Below, piece after piece: positions 17,126 through 24,790 of a DNA stretch of 64,000 bases (positions are counted from its first letter, which is position 1; each line of letters begins with the position of its first letter). The DNA is from an uncultured Clostridia bacterium (GTDB lineage Bacteria > Bacillota > Clostridia > Lachnospirales > Lachnospiraceae). The translations under genes and the position numbers were made by a program. The notes beneath the pieces are model-generated. The model was given only the letters and a program-made list of their open reading frames with translations, was not told the DNA's origin and did no database searches. Location: NCBI GenBank assembly GCA_947303805.1, contig CAMYZE010000007.1:45948-109947 (forward strand), given 5' to 3'.

Positions 17126-17871
17126 TGAAGAAAAAGTCAAATATAATTTTAATATTAACTTTTATCATAGTTTCAATTATGTTTTTTGTTCCACATAAAG
17201 AGAAGAGAACTTTTGATGATGTGAATACTGATTATACTTCAAGATTTAAAGTGTTGGAGTTTGGTTATTATGAACAGGATAACATTATAGATGATAAATA
17301 TGAACCTATAGAGTGGCTAGTTTTAGAAGAGAAAAATGATAAAGTTCTGGTTATAAGTAAAAAGACAATTATTTCGATTTCTTATAACGATGAGAGTAAA
17401 AATATAACTTGGGACAAATCTATATTGAGGCTCTATCTCAACAATATTTTTTACAATACGTACTTAAATGGTGAAGAGAGAAATATGATATTACCATCTA
17501 CAGTTGTAAATAGCACAATTAATGATTTCGGTTTTTGCAACGGAGTTGATACTGTTGATAAAATTTTTATTTTGAATACAGAAGAATATAAGAAATATTT
17601 CAATTCTGATGAAGAGAGGGTTTCTGCAGGTACACCATATGGAAAATCCATAGGTTTACAGATATCTTCAACTTTACCTATAGCTGATGTGCCTATAGAG
17701 AATGGAACTTTTTATTGGGCAAGAAATGTAGGTTATCATTTATCTGACATAGCTTGTGTCAATTGGGATGGAAAGGTAAATGTATATGGTTATGACAGCA
17801 AGTCGGACGGCATGGGGGCAAGACCTTGTATGTGGCTTAAGAAGGAGGCAATGAAGTGGCAGAAGAAATAA
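17125..17871 (+). CDS. Membrane-anchored DUF6273-like extracellular protein
   Basis: A 248-residue protein with an uncleaved signal or anchor at residues 5-22. The exported domain resembles DUF6273: GYYEQ, IEWLVLEE, SILRLYLNNIFYNTYLNGEERNMI, TVDKIFILNTEEYKKYF, FYWARN and a terminal GARPCMWLK. The fold is thought to relate to formylglycine-generating-enzyme-like domains, but its function is unknown. Its last 16 bases overlap the GTG start of selD, and its AAGGAGG codons provide the selD ribosome site. Confidence 0.7.
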   Translation: MKKKSNIILILTFIIVSIMFFVPHKEKRTFDDVNTDYTSRFKVLEFGYYEQDNIIDDKYEPIEWLVLEEKNDKVLVISKKTIISISYNDESKNITWDKSILRLYLNNIFYNTYLNGEERNMILPSTVVNSTINDFGFCNGVDTVDKIFILNTEEYKKYFNSDEERVSAGTPYGKSIGLQISSTLPIADVPIENGTFYWARNVGYHLSDIACVNWDGKVNVYGYDSKSDGMGARPCMWLKKEAMKWQKK

Positions 17872-18884
17872 AATTTAGTTGTAGCGGTGGTTGAGCAGCT
17901 AAGATGGCTCCAAAGACTTTGGAGCAAGTATTAAAATCTCTCCCAAAAGGTGAGATTGATAAAAACTTAATAGTTGGCTATGAGTCTAAAGATGATGCTG
18001 CAGTGTACAAGATAAATGATGATGTTTCAATTATAGAGACTCTAGATTTTTTCCCTTCTATGGTGGAGGACCCATATTTATTTGGTCAAATAGCTGCGAC
18101 TAATTCTCTATCAGATGTATGGGCTATGGGTGGCAAACCTGTGATGGCACTAAATATAGCAGCCTTCCCTGAAGACATGGATGTTGAAGTTTTGGGAAAG
18201 GTACTAAGAGGAGGAGCTGAAAAAGTAATAGAAGCAGGTTGTACATTATGCGGAGGGCACACCATAGTGGATGAAACTCCTAAATATGGTCTTTCAGTGA
18301 CTGGAATAGTAGACACTAAAAAAGTTTTAACAAATAATGGCGTAGTAGCTGGTGATAAAATAATACTCACTAAACCACTTGGTGTAGGAATACTTTTGAC
18401 TGCACATCAGTGTGAAGTCGACACTAAAGATGATTTTGATGCAGCTGTAAAATCTATGACTACATTGAATAAATATGCTGCAGAAATTTTATTTAAATAT
18501 AAGGTTCATGCTCTTACAGATGTCACTGGATTTGGACTATTTAATCACTTAAATGAGATGCTTGATTATAAAAATTCAGCTAAATTATACATAGATAAAA
18601 TACCTACTGTAAATAATAATGTAGAAAAATATGTCAAGGATGATTATTATACTGGAGGTGCCATAAGAAATGAAGATGCCATAAAAGATAAGATGGACTT
18701 TGGAAGTGCACCTGATTGGATAAAGCAGCTTGGTTATGACCCACAAACAAGTGGTGGATTGCTATGTTCTATCGCTGCTGATGATGCGGATAAGGCAATG
18801 GATGAACTCTCTAAACTAGAGATAAAGAGTGCTATTGTTGGAGAAATAATTGAGATGAAAGAAAAGGCAATATATATGATATAA
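17856..18884 (+). CDS. selD: Selenide, water dikinase, itself a selenoprotein (in-frame UGA = Sec)
   Basis: Makes selenophosphate from selenide and ATP for selenocysteine and selenouridine synthesis. The gene starts at GTG 17856, seven bases after AGGAGG (17843-17848), and reads through a TGA at 17892-17894. The N-terminus becomes VAEEIKFSCSGG-U-AAKMAP. U13 and Lys16 match the catalytic Cys/Sec17 and Lys20 of E. coli numbering. Downstream are the AIRS-type ATP-binding motifs DDAAVY, LSDVWAMGGKP and LCGGHT. The product is 342 residues. An ORF caller that treats TGA as stop would begin at Met17 (17904), which has no ribosome site and would lack the catalytic residues. Confidence 0.93.
17907..17925 (+). 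promoter_or_regulatory. Putative bacterial SECIS hairpin in selD
   Basis: GCTCCAAAG and CTTTGGAGC form a perfect inverted repeat starting 13 bases after the TGA. Realistically this is a 7-bp stem with an AGACT loop. The loop G at 17915 is about 20 nt from the TGA, within the range known for SelB-binding bacterial SECIS elements. Confidence 0.75.
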
Positions 18885-18912
18885 AAAAATTGGGAAGCAA
18901 TTCCCAATTTTT
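18885..18912. terminator. Bidirectional terminator between selD and hemW
   Basis: A perfect 12-bp stem (AAAAATTGGGAA / TTCCCAATTTTT) with a GCAA tetraloop, flanked by A and T runs, serves both converging genes. Confidence 0.92.
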
Positions 18913-20071
18913 ATTTTAATAGTAAATCACTTAATATACTATTCGACACATCAAGTCCAGCATCGGTTAGAAAGTAATTATCAGATTCTTTACTAACAAG
19001 TCCCATATTTTGATATTTACTAAGTGCAGTTTTAAAAAGTTCTTCAAAATCTTTATTAAATGTATTATAAAAGTCTCTAGTATTTATTCCTTTTATCTTT
19101 CTAAAACCTAGCATAACATATTCATTTATGTGATTTGTTATATCAATATGAGTTACCTCGTCATAAAAATCATTTTGATTTGTCGAAATCATATAGTTTC
19201 TATAATTTAGAGACATATAGTCATTGAGTATAGCTTTATTTTTATATCTCGTGTTAGCAAAATATGAAGATGAATTAAGACCAAAGCCGATATATGGTAC
19301 ATCGCTCCAATAACCAAGGTTATGTCGACATTCAAACCCTTCTTTTGCATAATTACTAATTTCATATCTATTTAGTCTATAGTAATCGGCAAGTTCCTTC
19401 GTGATTTTATCCATCATAAGTAAATCATTTTCAAGAGGAAGTTGTATCTCGTTATTTTCAAGCATAGATTTAAATGGTGTATTATCTTCTATGATGAGGT
19501 TATATATAGATATGTGCTTTATATTTAACATTAGAACTTGTTTTAGACTCTTTTTAAATGACTCGGGTGTTTGGCTTGGAATGCCATTTATCAAATCTAC
19601 ATTGATGTTTTTAAAACCAGCATGAATTGCTATATTATAGGCATTTAAGAAGTCACTATAGTTATGAACTCTGCCAAGTATCTTAAGTTCGTCATCATTA
19701 GTAGACTGTAGTCCAATGCTAAGCCTATTAATACCTGAATTAAAATAAGTACATATTTTATCTTCGTTTACAGAATTTGGATTGACCTCTATACTAATCT
19801 CAGCATCTTCTAAGACATTATAATTAGATTTTACACTTTCCATTATAAAAGCAATATGTTTTGGCTCTATAAAACTTGGAGTACCTCCACCAATGTAGAT
19901 GCTGCTTATTTGATAGTCATTTGCAAGATATTTTTTAGCTTCTATTTCTTCTAAAAGCTTATATATATATTTATCGACTACACTAAAATCAGCACGAAAT
20001 GAAACAAAGTCGCAGTATTTGCATTTCTTTTCGCAAAATGGTATGTGAATGTATAATTCCAAATTAGACAT
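18911..20071 (-). CDS. hemW: HemW, radical SAM haem chaperone (formerly HemN-like)
   Basis: A radical SAM protein with CEKKCKYC (Cys13, Cys17, Cys20), GGGTPS, EVNPNS and RLSIGLQS motifs of the oxygen-independent coproporphyrinogen oxidase-like family. C-x3-C-x2-C without the fourth cysteine of true HemN indicates HemW, thought to deliver haem rather than oxidise porphyrinogen. The length is 386 residues. The second ATG (20071) is preferred: an extended -10 TGCTATAAT ends 6 bases before it and no ribosome site is visible, suggesting a leaderless mRNA. ATG at 20077 directly abuts the -10. Confidence 0.9.
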   Translation of the reverse strand: MSNLELYIHIPFCEKKCKYCDFVSFRADFSVVDKYIYKLLEEIEAKKYLANDYQISSIYIGGGTPSFIEPKHIAFIMESVKSNYNVLEDAEISIEVNPNSVNEDKICTYFNSGINRLSIGLQSTNDDELKILGRVHNYSDFLNAYNIAIHAGFKNINVDLINGIPSQTPESFKKSLKQVLMLNIKHISIYNLIIEDNTPFKSMLENNEIQLPLENDLLMMDKITKELADYYRLNRYEISNYAKEGFECRHNLGYWSDVPYIGFGLNSSSYFANTRYKNKAILNDYMSLNYRNYMISTNQNDFYDEVTHIDITNHINEYVMLGFRKIKGINTRDFYNTFNKDFEELFKTALSKYQNMGLVSKESDNYFLTDAGLDVSNSILSDLLLK

Positions 20072-20077
20072 AATCAT

Positions 20078-20086
20078 ATTATAGCA
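20078..20086 (-). promoter_or_regulatory. Extended -10 promoter of hemW
   Basis: On the minus strand the sequence reads TGCTATAAT, then ATGATT, then ATG at 20071. A start site 6-7 bases past the -10 would fall on that ATG. No convincing -35 is seen. Confidence 0.65.
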
Positions 20087-20101
20087 TAATTAAGTTTTTA
20101 A

Positions 20102-20110
20102 TGTTATAAT
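20102..20110 (+). promoter_or_regulatory. Extended -10 promoter of holA
   Basis: A perfect TGTTATAAT is followed by 8 bases and the holA ATG. Transcription would start 1-3 bases before the start codon. It lies back to back with the hemW promoter, 15 bases away. Confidence 0.65.
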
Positions 20111-20118
20111 ATATTGTT

Positions 20119-21147
20119 ATGAATAGTGATGAAATGATTGAAAAACTAAAAGAGATTAGTACTAGTATAAAGTCTAAAGAATATTTGCCATTTTATTATC
20201 TATATGGCAATGAGGACTATTTTTTAACATCTGTCAAAAAAAGTATACTGAAATCATTTCCAGATGATACAAAGCTCAATACTAAGATTTATAATAAGGA
20301 AAACTTCAATTTAGGTGAAATAATTAAATATATCGGAAATTTGCCTTTCATGAGTGATAAGAAACTTATCATCTTTGATAATGTGGATTACTTTGTAAAT
20401 ACCAGGGATGAGAAAGATGCAAAAACAATGATAGACGCTTTGAATAATGCTAAAGATATAAACATTATATTATTTTTAAAATTTGAGAATAGAGATAGGT
20501 ATGTAAAAGATTATGACAAAAATAATATTTTTCTAAAGTATTTTTCTGAAAATGGCATAGCTGTCAACACAGCAAGATTAAATAGTGAGGGAATGCTTAA
20601 GTATGTAGTTAATCATTTTAAAAAAGCTGAGATAGAAATTGATAAACCGAGTGTTGCGTATTTTATAATGGTTTGCAGTGGGAACCTCAGTAATTTATTT
20701 AATGAGGCTGATAAGCTAATAGCCTATGTGGGAGATAAGAAAAAGATAACAAAAAATGACATAGATGAAATCGTGACAAGAGGAATAGACGATAAGATTT
20801 TTACACTTATAGATTTATATAATTCAAATAGGAAAGAGGATGCATTAAAGTTTTATGGTGATTTACTTACAGAAGGAGAAAAGAATTCGGGAATATTTGC
20901 TGCATTTTCATATAACTATAGCAATTTGATAGTGTGTAAAGATCTAATGCAAAGGGGAAAGGGACAAAAGGAGATTTCTGATTTGATGGGAATAGAGTCA
21001 TGGAGAGTTAGTAAACTTATGAATGCCAACAAATATGTAAATATTGATACACTATCAGAAAAAATGAAAAAAATCACAGATATAAGTCTTGCAAGAGTAA
21101 AAGGTAATCTTGACGAAGACTACATGGTTTTATTACTTATGAATTAG
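20119..21147 (+). CDS. holA: DNA polymerase III delta subunit
   Basis: The clamp-loader subunit that opens the sliding clamp. The 342-residue protein shows the family start YYLYGNEDYFL, a central KKLIIFDNVDYF and a C-terminal helical domain containing a typical LLTEGEKNSGIFAAFSYNY stretch. There is no P-loop, as expected for delta. No ribosome site precedes the ATG, and the promoter is only 8 bases away, so translation may begin on a nearly leaderless transcript. Confidence 0.9.
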   Translation: MNSDEMIEKLKEISTSIKSKEYLPFYYLYGNEDYFLTSVKKSILKSFPDDTKLNTKIYNKENFNLGEIIKYIGNLPFMSDKKLIIFDNVDYFVNTRDEKDAKTMIDALNNAKDINIILFLKFENRDRYVKDYDKNNIFLKYFSENGIAVNTARLNSEGMLKYVVNHFKKAEIEIDKPSVAYFIMVCSGNLSNLFNEADKLIAYVGDKKKITKNDIDEIVTRGIDDKIFTLIDLYNSNRKEDALKFYGDLLTEGEKNSGIFAAFSYNYSNLIVCKDLMQRGKGQKEISDLMGIESWRVSKLMNANKYVNIDTLSEKMKKITDISLARVKGNLDEDYMVLLLMN

Positions 21148-21155
21148 GAGAGAAT

Positions 21156-22130
21156 ATGAGTTTATTGGATGAAAGAATTGATCAGGCAAAAACTATTTGT
21201 ATATTGGGGCATCAAACTCCGGATGGTGACTGTATAGGTTCCGCACTTGCAATCTATAACTATATACTTAATAAGTATGGGAACTCTAAGATTGTAAAGA
21301 TTTATCTTGATGTATTTTCAAAGAAATATTTAATTCTTCCAAATGCTGACAAGATTTCTGATGACTTAAAGGATGCAACTAAGTTTGATTTGGCAATAGT
21401 TGTAGATTGTGGAAATTTGGATAGGTTAAAAGAGTACAAAAGATATTTTGAAGAGGCAAAGGATTCGATAGTATTTGATCATCATGAAAATAATGATATT
21501 CCTGCAAGAGTAAGTGTGGTAAGTCCTGAAAGCATAGCAACTTGTGAAGTTTTATATCCATTTTTAGATAGAACTTTTATTAATAAAAATGTTGCCGAGT
21601 GTCTATATTTAGGACTTGCAACTGATTCTGGAATATTTAGATACAAATCCACAAATAAAAAGACACTTCTCATGGCTGCTACTCTTATAGACTATGGATT
21701 TGATTTTACAAAGTTACTTGACACTATCGTATTTAATAATTCTTTTAATCAAAGAAAGGCTCAAGGCATCGCATTTGATAGATTAAAACTCATTTGTAAA
21801 GGTCAGGTATCATATTCGTATCTAACTAAGGATGAGCTTGATAATCTTAATATCACTAAAAATGATGTAGACAACATAATAGTATATCTTAGAGAGATTG
21901 AAAATATAAAAATCGCTGCATTTGCATATCCTGTGGGAGTTAATATATATAAGTTTAGTCTTAGATCGAATTCAGATAAGTTTGACTTATCGGAGTTTGC
22001 AAGAAAACATGAGGGCGGAGGACATATGCTTGCATCTGGATGTATATACCATGGGAATATAGAAGATATAGGAAGAAATTTTGAAAAGGACATGTTGTCG
22101 TTCATTGAAGATAAAGAGAATAGTAAATGA
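21156..22130 (+). CDS. nrnA: DHH-family nanoRNase / pAp phosphatase
   Basis: Degrades very short RNAs and 3'-phosphoadenosine 5'-phosphate. Motifs are GHQTPDGDCIGS, VVDCG, the signature FDHHEN and, in the DHHA1 domain, HEGGGHMLASG. At 324 residues it has the usual length. An AGGAGAG site precedes the ATG. The nrnA-truB-ribF order is a standard Firmicutes cluster, preserved here with the last two genes fused. Confidence 0.93.
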   Translation: MSLLDERIDQAKTICILGHQTPDGDCIGSALAIYNYILNKYGNSKIVKIYLDVFSKKYLILPNADKISDDLKDATKFDLAIVVDCGNLDRLKEYKRYFEEAKDSIVFDHHENNDIPARVSVVSPESIATCEVLYPFLDRTFINKNVAECLYLGLATDSGIFRYKSTNKKTLLMAATLIDYGFDFTKLLDTIVFNNSFNQRKAQGIAFDRLKLICKGQVSYSYLTKDELDNLNITKNDVDNIIVYLREIENIKIAAFAYPVGVNIYKFSLRSNSDKFDLSEFARKHEGGGHMLASGCIYHGNIEDIGRNFEKDMLSFIEDKENSK

Positions 22131-23352
22131 TATAAATGGATTGATAATACTTGATAAGCCAAAAGGTCATACTTCCAATGACTGCATTTCGCTTATAAAA
22201 AAAATACTCCATCCAAGAAAAATTGGACATACTGGCACTTTAGATGAAAATGCAACTGGTGTGCTTGTGTGCTTACTTGGTAGTGCCACAAAGAGTCAAG
22301 AATATCTAATGAAAACAGGCGCCAAGATTTATGATGCAGAGTTAATATTAGGAATTAGTACTGACACAGAGGATATAACAGGAAAGATATTGGAATATAA
22401 GGAATATGTTAATGATATATTTGATATTAATAAATTAAATGTTGTTGTCAAGACATTTATAGGAGACTATGACCAAATACCACCTATGTATAGTGCAAAA
22501 AAAGTTGGTGGCAAAAAACTTATAAATCTTGCTAGAAAAGGTATCGTCGTAGAGAGAAAAGTTAGTAAAGTTAAAATCAATAGCATTGAGGTCTATTCAT
22601 GCGATGATTATTTATTTGAGAATTATAGTTTAAAAAAAATAAACATAAGAGTCAGTTGCAGTAAAGGGACATATATACGAACTCTTTGTAAAGATATAGG
22701 TGAAAAGATGGGAATACCATCTTGCATGGGAAATTTAAGAAGAATTGCTACTGGAGAATTTGGTATTGAAAATAGTATCACTATAAATGATATTATGTCA
22801 AAAGTAGAGGCTAATGATTATTCATTTATTAAGCCTTGCTATTATCAGAAAGACGATTCTGTGATTACATTTGGCAAGTTTGAAACTTTACATCTTGGCC
22901 ACCAATGTATCATAAGTAGAGTGGTAAATGATGCTAAAGCTAAAGGAATAAAAAGCACCGTTCTCATCATAGGTAGTAATGAAGATTCAAAGATAATTAG
23001 CAAAGAACAGCGAATTAGTAAACTCAAATTAATTGGGGTAGACAATATTTTTAATTTTGAATTGAATGATAGAAATATGAAAATAAGTCCTGAAAATTTT
23101 GTCGAGGACATATTAATTAAACAATTGAAGGCAAGAGAAGTAGTTGTGGGAAGTGATTGTAAGTTTGGATATAAGGGTAAAGGAGATGGTGCCTTGCTTA
23201 CAAGCTTATGTAAAAAATATGATATCAATGTAATCATCATAGATAAACTTAAAGTAGAAAATTCAGATACATATATTTCATCTACATTTATTAAATCCGA
23301 ATTCGACAAGGGAAATGTAGAACTAGTAAATAAACTTCTTGGCAAAGGATAG
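22105..23352 (+). CDS. Fusion of TruB pseudouridine synthase and FAD-synthetase (RibF N-terminal) domain
   Basis: One uninterrupted frame encodes TruB (about residues 1-240) joined to the nucleotidyltransferase domain of RibF (about 250-415). The TruB half has LDKPKGHTSND, IGHTGTLDENATGV (catalytic Asp47) and KGTYIRTLCKDIG. The second half has ITFGKFETLHLGHQ, VVVGSDCKFGYKGKGD and YISSTFIKSEF, matching the FMN adenylyltransferase domain. It ends at NKLLGKG without the C-terminal riboflavin kinase domain. FET and SSTFIK differ from the usual FDG and SSTRIR. No in-frame ATG exists near the expected start; TTG 22105 is a guess, and TTG 22081 or 22141 are possible. The frame overlaps nrnA. Confidence 0.88.
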   Translation: MKIKRIVNDINGLIILDKPKGHTSNDCISLIKKILHPRKIGHTGTLDENATGVLVCLLGSATKSQEYLMKTGAKIYDAELILGISTDTEDITGKILEYKEYVNDIFDINKLNVVVKTFIGDYDQIPPMYSAKKVGGKKLINLARKGIVVERKVSKVKINSIEVYSCDDYLFENYSLKKINIRVSCSKGTYIRTLCKDIGEKMGIPSCMGNLRRIATGEFGIENSITINDIMSKVEANDYSFIKPCYYQKDDSVITFGKFETLHLGHQCIISRVVNDAKAKGIKSTVLIIGSNEDSKIISKEQRISKLKLIGVDNIFNFELNDRNMKISPENFVEDILIKQLKAREVVVGSDCKFGYKGKGDGALLTSLCKKYDINVIIIDKLKVENSDTYISSTFIKSEFDKGNVELVNKLLGKG

Positions 23353-23358
23353 CGATAT

Positions 23359-23865
23359 ATGAAAAATGTTGAAATTGAAAGAAAGTTTTTAGTAAAAAAA
23401 AGTGATATAAAGCTTAATTTGAGTAAGTATAAATGTTCTAAGATAGTTCAAGGTTTTATATATATTAAACCTGCCATAAGGATTAGAAAGGCGGATGATA
23501 AATACTATTTTACTATTAAGACAAAACCGCCAAAAAGTGTAAAGTGTAAAGATGACTTGGCAAGGACAGAGTATGAAGTAGAAATTCCTAAAAAATGCTA
23601 TAATTATTTGCTAAAATTTTGTACAGGAAGGCTTATAAAAAAGACAAGGTATTTTATCCCATATAAGAGGTATACTATAGAATTAGACATATTTGAAGGC
23701 GACTTAAAAGGCTTAATTTATGCGGAAATTGAGTTTAAATCAGTAAAAGATGCGACTAATTTTACCCCTCCTAAATGGTTTTTCAAGGATGTCACAGGCA
23801 TAGAAAAGTACAAAAATACTCAATTAAGTATTTGCAAAATTATTAAGAATGTATTAAGATATTAG
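23359..23865 (+). CDS. CYTH-domain protein (triphosphate tunnel family)
   Basis: A 168-residue protein starting with the diagnostic EIERKFLV of CYTH domains, followed by alternating charged strands (RIRKADDKYYFTIK, EYEVEIPKK, IELDIFEG, YAEIEF) that build the triphosphate tunnel. Bacterial members are mostly inorganic triphosphatases; adenylate cyclase activity is known for a few. An AAAGGA site precedes the ATG. The last 35 bases carry the rnpB promoter. Confidence 0.87.
   Translation: MKNVEIERKFLVKKSDIKLNLSKYKCSKIVQGFIYIKPAIRIRKADDKYYFTIKTKPPKSVKCKDDLARTEYEVEIPKKCYNYLLKFCTGRLIKKTRYFIPYKRYTIELDIFEGDLKGLIYAEIEFKSVKDATNFTPPKWFFKDVTGIEKYKNTQLSICKIIKNVLRY
23832..23860 (+). promoter_or_regulatory. 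Promoter of rnpB
   Basis: TTGCAA (23832-23837), a 17-base spacer and TAAGAT (23855-23860). The predicted start at 23866-23867 coincides with the 5' strand of the RNase P RNA P1 helix. Confidence 0.75.
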
Positions 23866-24190
23866 GGAAGCATTAGCGAGTGGTCGCTTTGAAAAAAGAG
23901 GAAAGTCCGGGCTTCACAGAGCAGGATGCAAGATAACATCTTGACGGAGTAATCCGCTGAAAAGTGCAACAGAAAACAAACAGCCTTTATGGCAATGGTG
24001 AAAAGGTGGTGTAAGAGACCACCGGGTTCCTAGTGATAGTGAACCGCAATGTAAACTCCATCCGAAGCAAGTAGAAAATAGTCGATTAGGTTGCTCGCTT
24101 AAGACTTAGGTATACGCTTGAGGCTTATGGTGACATAAGTCCTAGATAGATGACCACATAGACATAACCCGGCTTATAGCTAATACTTCT
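23866..24190 (+). ncRNA. rnpB: RNase P RNA
   Basis: The ribozyme that removes tRNA 5' leaders. The universal signature GAGGAAAGTCCGGGCT appears near the 5' end and ATAACCCGGCTTA near the 3' end. AAGCATTAGC at the start pairs with GCTAATACTT at the end to form P1. At about 325 nt it is compact compared with E. coli (377 nt). Exact ends are set from the P1 helix and the promoter and may be off by a few bases. Confidence 0.95.
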
Positions 24191-24208
24191 TTTTAAAGAA
24201 TAGTAGGT

Positions 24209-24748
24209 ATGAAAATGAAAATTAGTACAATTTTAAAAATATTATTTTTGTGTTCGGTTTTTGTTTGCGTATTTTATTTTTATACATTTGCAGATACAGT
24301 AGAGATTAAAAATGGTGTTAAGACAACTTATGCAGATAAGCCTAGAAAAATTATCGACACGGTTAATAATTATTATGATTTAAAGTGGGCTTTAGATAGA
24401 AGAGGAGACTGGAGACTTTACATAAGAAAAATGAATGGCAAGACTATAGTACTATCTAATTTATGGGTTAACATTGAAAGAATTGTGACAGATGAAAATG
24501 GTAATCCAAAAGATATCACAGATTCATATTACTTTGATTATCATGAGAAAATGGTTACCGGTTGGTATGTCGACCCTTCAGGTGAAATGTACTATTTAAA
24601 TACTGACGAAAAAGAACTTGGAAGAATGGCAAGGGGTTGGTGTAGGATAGGAGATGATTATTACTTCTTTAATCCAAATGGAGTACTGCTAAAGAATACA
24701 ATAACTCCTGATGGTTTCTATGTGGATGTAGAAGGTAAATGGAAATAA
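24209..24748 (+). CDS. Secreted protein with cell-wall-binding-type repeats
   Basis: A 179-residue protein with an N-terminal signal or anchor segment (about 7-27, cut perhaps after FAD). The C-terminal part has aromatic repeats of the choline/glucan-binding type: GWYVDPSGEMYYLN, GWCRIGDDYYFFNPNGV and GFYVDVEGKW. These repeats attach proteins to wall polymers. No catalytic domain is visible. The start lies about 20 bases after rnpB with only a weak ribosome site (TAGGT); ATG 24215 is an alternative. Confidence 0.78.
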   Translation: MKMKISTILKILFLCSVFVCVFYFYTFADTVEIKNGVKTTYADKPRKIIDTVNNYYDLKWALDRRGDWRLYIRKMNGKTIVLSNLWVNIERIVTDENGNPKDITDSYYFDYHEKMVTGWYVDPSGEMYYLNTDEKELGRMARGWCRIGDDYYFFNPNGVLLKNTITPDGFYVDVEGKWK

Positions 24749-24750
24749 AA

Positions 24751-24780
24751 AAAAAGAATAGTTTTAACTATTCTTTTTTT
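24751..24780. terminator. Bidirectional terminator
   Basis: AAAAAGAATAGTT pairs with AACTATTCTTTTT around a 2-base loop (realistically 4 or more), flanked by A and T runs. It serves both the repeat protein and the converging CofE-like gene. Confidence 0.88.
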
Positions 24781-24790
24781 TATTTATAAA

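Noticed and set aside
17904..18884. selD starting at the internal ATG as a truncated protein
   Set aside because: No ribosome site precedes 17904, and the catalytic U13/Lys16 region would be lost, while the upstream GTG frame with AGGAGG and a SECIS-like hairpin fits a selenoprotein.
22845..23345. A 166-codon minus-strand open frame inside the TruB/RibF fusion
   Set aside because: It is antisense to recognisable FAD-synthetase motifs; composition is Ser/Leu/Thr-rich, as in shadow frames.
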